Positions 59,191 to 64,000 of a stretch of DNA of 64,000 nucleotides are shown here, piece after piece (within the stretch, counting starts at the first letter, position 1; each line of letters opens with the position of its first letter). Under the pieces are notes generated by a model. The model saw nothing but the letters and a program-made list of their open reading frames with translations, was not told where the DNA came from and made no database searches. The position numbers and the translations under genes were made by a program. Source of the DNA: Bacteroides mediterraneensis (GTDB lineage: Bacteria; Bacteroidota; Bacteroidia; Bacteroidales; Bacteroidaceae); assembly GCF_900128455.1 (NCBI RefSeq), contig NZ_LT635783.1:2505935-2569934 (forward strand), written 5' to 3'.

Positions 59191-62100
59191 ATGGAACAGC
59201 ATCCCCAGCTTTTAGTCTACAAGGCGTCTGCCGGTTCCGGCAAGACTTTCACGCTGGCCGTACATTATATAAGACAACTGATTGAAGACCCGTATGCGTA
59301 CCGGAGGATTCTGGCGGTGACATTCACCAACAAGGCCACGGCGGAAATGAAGGAGCGTATTCTGGAACAGCTGTATGGCATTGCCACAGCCGATGAGGGG
59401 TCGGACGGTTACTTGAAGGAAATACAGAAGACCTCGGCCAAGTCGGTCGGGGAAATCCGGGAGGCGGCACGCGAGGCCTTGCGGTACATGATTCATGACT
59501 ACAGCCGTTTCCGCATCGAAACCATCGACTCGTTTTTCCAGTCGGTGATGCGCAACCTGGCACGGGAACTGGAGCTGGGGGCCAACCTGTCCATTGAGCT
59601 GAACAATACGGAGGTGCTGAGCGATGCCGTGGATGCCATGATTGAAAAACTAGACCGCCGCTCGCCGGTGCTCTACTGGCTGCTGGAGTACATCGAGGAA
59701 CGGATTGCAAACGACCGGCGCTGGGATGTGTCGAAGGACATCAAGAGTTTCGGACAAAACATCTTCGATGAGAACTATATCGAGAAAGGGGAAGGACTGC
59801 GCCGGAAACTGGCCGACCCGAAGTTCATCCCGGCGTATCGGGAGGAACTGAAAAACATCCGCGAAGAGGTGCTGGAATTTATGAAGGGATTCAGCGACCA
59901 GTTTACGGGACTGCTCGAAATGCACGGGCTGACGCCGACGGACTTGAAAAACGGCTCGCGGGGCATCGGCAGTTATTTCAACAAGCTGGCCAACGGGAAA
60001 CTGGGCAGCGACATCCGCAATGCGACCGTGGAGAAGTGTCTGGAAAGTGAAGAGAACTGGACCACGAAGACTTCCTCCCATCGCGACGAAATCCGCTCGC
60101 TGGCGGCCTCGGAACTGATGCCGTTACTGGAGGAAGCGGAAAACCGGCGTCCGCAGAACAGCTTGCTGCTCAATTCGTGCGACCTCTCGCTACGTTACCT
60201 GAACAACCTGCGGCTGCTGGCGCACATCGACGAGGAGGTGCGGTTGCAGAATCAGGCGCACAACCGTTTCCTGTTGTCGGACACCAACGCCCTGCTCCAC
60301 AGCCTGATTCGGGAAGGCGACGCTTCGTTCGTCTACGAGAAAATCGGCACCACCATCGATACGGTGATGATTGACGAGTTTCAGGATACTTCGCGCATGC
60401 AGTGGGAGAATTTCCACCTGCTCTTGCAGGAGAGTCTGGCGCAGAAGGAAGGCAGCCTGATTGTGGGCGACATCAAGCAGAGCATCTACCGCTGGCGAAG
60501 CGGAGACTGGAAAATCCTCGCGGGACTGGGGCACGACCGGAGTTTCCGCATCAAGGAATGTACGCTCGACACGAACTGGCGAAGCGAGGCGCGCATCATC
60601 CGTTTCAACAACGAATTTTTCACGGCGGCCTGCCAGACGCTGAACCGACGGTATCAGGAGGAACAGGGCACGCCTTGCACGCAGCTGGAACAGGCGTACA
60701 GTGACGTGCGGCAACGTTGTGCCAAGAAAGACGAGAAAGGCTTCGTGAAGGTGACTTTCCTGCAGGATTCCAAGGAGCGGCCTTATACGGAGGCCACCTT
60801 GCAACAGCTGGCCGAAGAGGTGGAACGGCTCACGGCAACGGGTATCCAGCTCAATGAGATGGCCATTCTGGTACGGAAGAACCGGAGCATCCCCGACATT
60901 GCAGCCTATTTCGACGAACATACCCCCTACCGCATCGTCTCGGACGAGGCTTTCCAGCTGAACGCTTCGCTGGCCGTAAACATGCTCATCGACGGACTGC
61001 GTTACCTGTCTTCGCCCGACGACCGCATTGCGCTGGCCCGTCTGGCGGTGGCCTATCAGCAGGAAGTGTGGCGAAAGGACATCAGCCTCAACACCGTGCT
61101 GCTCGACGACCCCAAGAATTACTTGCCAGCAGCTTTCCAGTTGCAGGCAAACGAACTCCGCTTCATGCCGCTTTACGAGTTGCTGGAAAAGCTCTTCGTG
61201 TTGTTCGACATGCAGCGCATCGAGAAACAGGATGCGTATCTCTATGCATTTTATGATGCGGTGACGGAATACATGCAGAACAACTCGTCGGAGCTGACGG
61301 CTTTCATCCGTTTCTGGGACGAGAAGCTGAACACGAAAACCATTCCTTCGGGCGAAATCGACGGCATCCGCATCCTGTCCATCCACAAATCGAAGGGTTT
61401 GGAATACCACACGGTGCTGCTGCCGTTCTGCGACTGGAAGATGGAGAACGAGACGAACAGCCACCTGATATGGTGCAGCGTGGCGGGCACGGGAAAGGAA
61501 ACGGATATCCCGCCGTTCAACCGCCTGGACATCGTACCGGTGAACTACTCGAGTGCCATGGCGGAATCGGTGTACCACGACGATTACCTGGAGGAAAAGT
61601 TGCAGCTATGGGTGGACAACCTGAACCTGCTTTATGTGGCGTTTACACGTGCCTGCAAGAACCTGATTATTTTTGCGAAGGCGGGTCAGAAAGGTACGGT
61701 ATCGGAACTGTTGTACGACAGTCTGCCGCTGATGCAGGAAGTGGAACTGCCGCTTGCGCAGGAAGACCCGGAGGATGATGCGGTGGGTGAATACGGGGAG
61801 CTCTGCACGGCTCACGACGAGAAGAAGGCGGGTAAATCCAACCGGCTATCCTCGCCCAAGGAGGGAGTTCCCGTGAAGATGGAAAGCATTGAAACGCACA
61901 TCGAGTTCAAGCAGTCGAACCGTTCGGCCGACTTTATCCAGGGGGATGAGACAGAGGACAGCCGTGGACAGTACATCCGTCAGGGACAGCTGCTGCACCA
62001 GGTGTTCGCCCACATCGAAAAGGCGGACGACCTATCGCCTGCTTTGGAACGGTTGAACTTCGAGGGTATCTTCGAATCGGAAAAACAGATGAAACAGGTG

Positions 62101-62418
62101 AAAGCGCTGGCCCGACGGGCTTTGCAGCATCCGGCTGCCAAGGACTGGTTCAGCGGCACTTGGGAGCTCTACAACGAATGCGCCATTGTGTACACCGACG
62201 AGGAGGGACAGATGCAGACGCGCCGCCCCGACCGCGTGATGCGGAAAGACGGGCAGGTGGTCGTGGTGGACTTCAAGTTCGGAAAGAAGAACGAGACCTA
62301 TCGCACACAGGTGCAGGAATACATGAACCTGCTCACGCAAATGGGCTACACCCACATCCGGGGATTCCTCTGGTATGTGTTTGCCAACGAGCTGGAGGAA
62401 GTGACGCTTCCGGCCTGA
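59191..62418 (+). CDS. AddA-like UvrD-family helicase-nuclease
   Basis: 1075 residues from ATG 59191; an upstream in-frame TTG at 59158 overlaps the -7 box and is not used here. Walker A is VYKASAGSGKTFTLA (residues 9-23), with AVTFTNKATAEMKERI as motif Ia and VMIDEFQDTSRMQWENF as Walker B. Further helicase motifs include IVGDIKQSIYRWRSGDW and ILSIHKSKGLEYHTV. The C-terminal PD-(D/E)XK nuclease shows RPDRVMRKDGQVVVVDFKFGKKN. With the AddB-like partner downstream it should process double-strand ends for RecA. Confidence 0.85.
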   Translation: MEQHPQLLVYKASAGSGKTFTLAVHYIRQLIEDPYAYRRILAVTFTNKATAEMKERILEQLYGIATADEGSDGYLKEIQKTSAKSVGEIREAAREALRYMIHDYSRFRIETIDSFFQSVMRNLARELELGANLSIELNNTEVLSDAVDAMIEKLDRRSPVLYWLLEYIEERIANDRRWDVSKDIKSFGQNIFDENYIEKGEGLRRKLADPKFIPAYREELKNIREEVLEFMKGFSDQFTGLLEMHGLTPTDLKNGSRGIGSYFNKLANGKLGSDIRNATVEKCLESEENWTTKTSSHRDEIRSLAASELMPLLEEAENRRPQNSLLLNSCDLSLRYLNNLRLLAHIDEEVRLQNQAHNRFLLSDTNALLHSLIREGDASFVYEKIGTTIDTVMIDEFQDTSRMQWENFHLLLQESLAQKEGSLIVGDIKQSIYRWRSGDWKILAGLGHDRSFRIKECTLDTNWRSEARIIRFNNEFFTAACQTLNRRYQEEQGTPCTQLEQAYSDVRQRCAKKDEKGFVKVTFLQDSKERPYTEATLQQLAEEVERLTATGIQLNEMAILVRKNRSIPDIAAYFDEHTPYRIVSDEAFQLNASLAVNMLIDGLRYLSSPDDRIALARLAVAYQQEVWRKDISLNTVLLDDPKNYLPAAFQLQANELRFMPLYELLEKLFVLFDMQRIEKQDAYLYAFYDAVTEYMQNNSSELTAFIRFWDEKLNTKTIPSGEIDGIRILSIHKSKGLEYHTVLLPFCDWKMENETNSHLIWCSVAGTGKETDIPPFNRLDIVPVNYSSAMAESVYHDDYLEEKLQLWVDNLNLLYVAFTRACKNLIIFAKAGQKGTVSELLYDSLPLMQEVELPLAQEDPEDDAVGEYGELCTAHDEKKAGKSNRLSSPKEGVPVKMESIETHIEFKQSNRSADFIQGDETEDSRGQYIRQGQLLHQVFAHIEKADDLSPALERLNFEGIFESEKQMKQVKALARRALQHPAAKDWFSGTWELYNECAIVYTDEEGQMQTRRPDRVMRKDGQVVVVDFKFGKKNETYRTQVQEYMNLLTQMGYTHIRGFLWYVFANELEEVTLPA

Positions 62419-62458
62419 GTTTATTTTTATTTACCACACTATTTCGACAATACAATAT

Positions 62459-64000
62459 ATGGAAACTTTTTTGAAGCAGGTGGCCGCTGATTTGTACCGG
62501 AAGCTGCACGGAGACTTTACCAAGGTGGCCGTGGTGTTCCCGAACAAGCGTGCCAGCCTCTTTTTCAACGAATATCTGGCGCAGGAGTCCGACCGTCCGG
62601 TCTGGTCGCCAGCCTACGTGAGCATCAGTGAGCTGTTCCGCCAGTCGTCACAATGGGTTACGGGCGACTCCATCAAACTGGTGTGCGACCTCTACAAGGT
62701 GTTCCGGGAAGTGACGGGAAGCAAGGAGAGCCTAGACGATTTTTATTTCTGGGGCGAGATGCTCATCAGTGATTTCGACGATGCCGACAAGAATCTGGTC
62801 GACACGAAGGCCTTGTTCAGCAACCTGAAAGACTTGAACAAGCTGACGGCTGAATATGACTTTCTGGAGGAGGGACAGAAGGAAGCGTTGAGCCAGTTTT
62901 TCCGCAATTTCTCCATCGAGCAGGTCACGGAACTGAAGCGGCGTTTCATCTCGCTGTGGGACGTGCTGGGCGACATCTATACGCAATACAAGGAACGGCT
63001 CCGCGAACAAGGCATCGCCTACGAAGGAATGCTCTACCGCGAGGTGACGGAAACGATGGACGTACAGAAGTTCCCCTACGATACCTATGTGTTCGTGGGA
63101 TTCAACGTGCTGAACAAAGTGGAACAAACTCTGTTCAGCAAGCTGCACGCAGCCGGGAAAGCCCTGTTCTACTGGGATTACGACACCTTCTACCTGGACA
63201 AGCATCCGCACGAGGCGGGCGAGTTCATCCGCCGTAACCTGAAGAATTTCCCGTCGGAACTGCCGCCGGCCCTGTTCGACCACCTGAATCACCCGAAAGA
63301 GATAACCTTCATCGAATCGCCTACGGAAAACGGGCAGGCGCGCTACCTTCCGCAATGGATTCGGGAAAACCTGACGGAGAACGAAAAAGAAACGGCGGTG
63401 GTGCTCTGCAACGAAGCCCTGCTGCAACCTGTATTACATTCGCTGCCGGAGAACGTGCGCCACATCAACATTACCATGGGTTTCCCGCTTTCGCAAACTC
63501 CGGCCTACAGTTTCGTGAAAACACTGCTGGAGCTGCACATCTCAGGCTATAACTCCCGCAGCGGACGCTACCAGTTTGCCGAAGTCATCAGTGTACTGAA
63601 GCATCCGTACACGCAACTGCTTTCGGAGGCAGCCACTCCGCTGGAAAAGGAGCTGACAGAGAAGAACCGCTTCTATCCGCTGCCGTCGGAACTGGAACGG
63701 GATGAGGCCTTGTCACTGCTGTTCAAACCTTGCACCCACAACCAGGAGCTGTGCAAACGGCTGGCCGATATTCTGAAGCAGGTGGCACAGCTGTACCGCA
63801 AGCAGACGGCCTCGACCAGCGATGCCCTCGACCAGCTCTACCGGGAAGCCTTGTTTAAAAGCTTCACCATGGTCAACCGCTTCCATGCGTTGCTCGAAAG
63901 CAAGGATTTGGAAGTGCAGCCTGCCACCTTCCACCGACTGCTTGTGCGGGTCATGTCGGCCGCCTGCATTCCATTCCACGGCGAGCCGGCCATCGGTATG
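62459..64000 (+). CDS. AddB-like helicase-nuclease subunit, 3' end outside window
   Basis: The frame is open from ATG 62459 to the last base, 514 codons. It starts METFLKQVAADLYRKLHGDFTKVAVVFPNKRASLFFNEYL, which matches the start of the Bacteroidetes PD-(D/E)XK AddB-like partner of AddA. YDTYVFVGFNVLNKVEQTLF and NITMGFPLSQTPAYSFVKTLLEL follow the degenerate helicase fold. The nuclease domain should lie beyond the window. It begins 40 bp after the AddA-like stop, so the two are probably co-transcribed. Confidence 0.8.
   Translation, partial: METFLKQVAADLYRKLHGDFTKVAVVFPNKRASLFFNEYLAQESDRPVWSPAYVSISELFRQSSQWVTGDSIKLVCDLYKVFREVTGSKESLDDFYFWGEMLISDFDDADKNLVDTKALFSNLKDLNKLTAEYDFLEEGQKEALSQFFRNFSIEQVTELKRRFISLWDVLGDIYTQYKERLREQGIAYEGMLYREVTETMDVQKFPYDTYVFVGFNVLNKVEQTLFSKLHAAGKALFYWDYDTFYLDKHPHEAGEFIRRNLKNFPSELPPALFDHLNHPKEITFIESPTENGQARYLPQWIRENLTENEKETAVVLCNEALLQPVLHSLPENVRHINITMGFPLSQTPAYSFVKTLLELHISGYNSRSGRYQFAEVISVLKHPYTQLLSEAATPLEKELTEKNRFYPLPSELERDEALSLLFKPCTHNQELCKRLADILKQVAQLYRKQTASTSDALDQLYREALFKSFTMVNRFHALLESKDLEVQPATFHRLLVRVMSAACIPFHGEPAIGM

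Noticed and set aside
60190-61578. 462-codon minus-strand ORF opposite the AddA-like gene
   Set aside because: It lies entirely inside the helicase gene, which has all its motifs, and it has an unnatural His/Arg/Val-rich composition.

Overview
The window comes from a Bacteroidales gut bacterium of the Bacteroides/Phocaeicola type. The evidence is a SusC/SusD-led glycan locus with a GH18 lipoprotein, promoters of the Bacteroidetes form (TTTG or TTG, about 19-20 nt, TAnnTTTG), a type II-C CRISPR locus with 47-bp repeats of the kind I recall from B. fragilis, and Bacteroides-type tyrosine recombinases. The species cannot be fixed from the sequence alone.

Positions 1 to about 38,150 are most of a siphovirus-like prophage whose left end lies outside the window. 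In order: small accessory genes (zinc ribbon, ASCH, MazG-like), a HicAB module, a small divergent regulatory unit (XRE regulator plus ASCH protein), an antirepressor-like BRO-N/KilAC gene, a phage tRNA, an IbrA-like gene (broken by a stop codon) and IbrB-like pair, packaging genes, head genes, tail genes with a probable -1 frameshift, a tape measure, tail tip and fibres, an invertible tail-fibre cassette array with its own tyrosine recombinase, a lysis cassette, and an integrase facing a tRNA-Thr that is the likely attachment site.

Positions 38,226 to 43,260 are host carAB behind a leader carrying an attenuator-like terminator. From 43,417 to 50,944 come a small membrane protein, an orphan HicB-like protein, a tracrRNA divergent from cas9, cas9-cas1-cas2 and a CRISPR array. 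From 51,047 to 58,097 on the minus strand is a susC-susD-GH18-LamG lipoprotein operon. Two tandem tRNA-Arg genes, a 22-bp tandem repeat and an AddAB-like helicase-nuclease pair (second gene cut by the window end) close the window.

Four observations stand out. (1) The large terminase carries a 310-residue intein. The region where an intein normally holds its homing endonuclease instead encodes a complete 211-residue HNH protein in a different reading frame, while the intein frame stays open through the same DNA. (2) Four tail-fibre C-terminal cassettes (31,829-33,334) are bounded by a 14-bp site in alternating orientation, all in phase with one short expressed head and next to a recombinase, which is a shufflon. 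(3) Each CRISPR repeat contains a Bacteroidetes promoter on the minus strand, suggesting one promoter per crRNA as in Neisseria II-C, and the tracrRNA has a near-ideal promoter divergent from cas9. (4) The phage IbrA-like gene is split by one in-frame TAG although the phage uses TAG as a normal stop elsewhere. All similarity statements are from recognition by eye; no searches were run.
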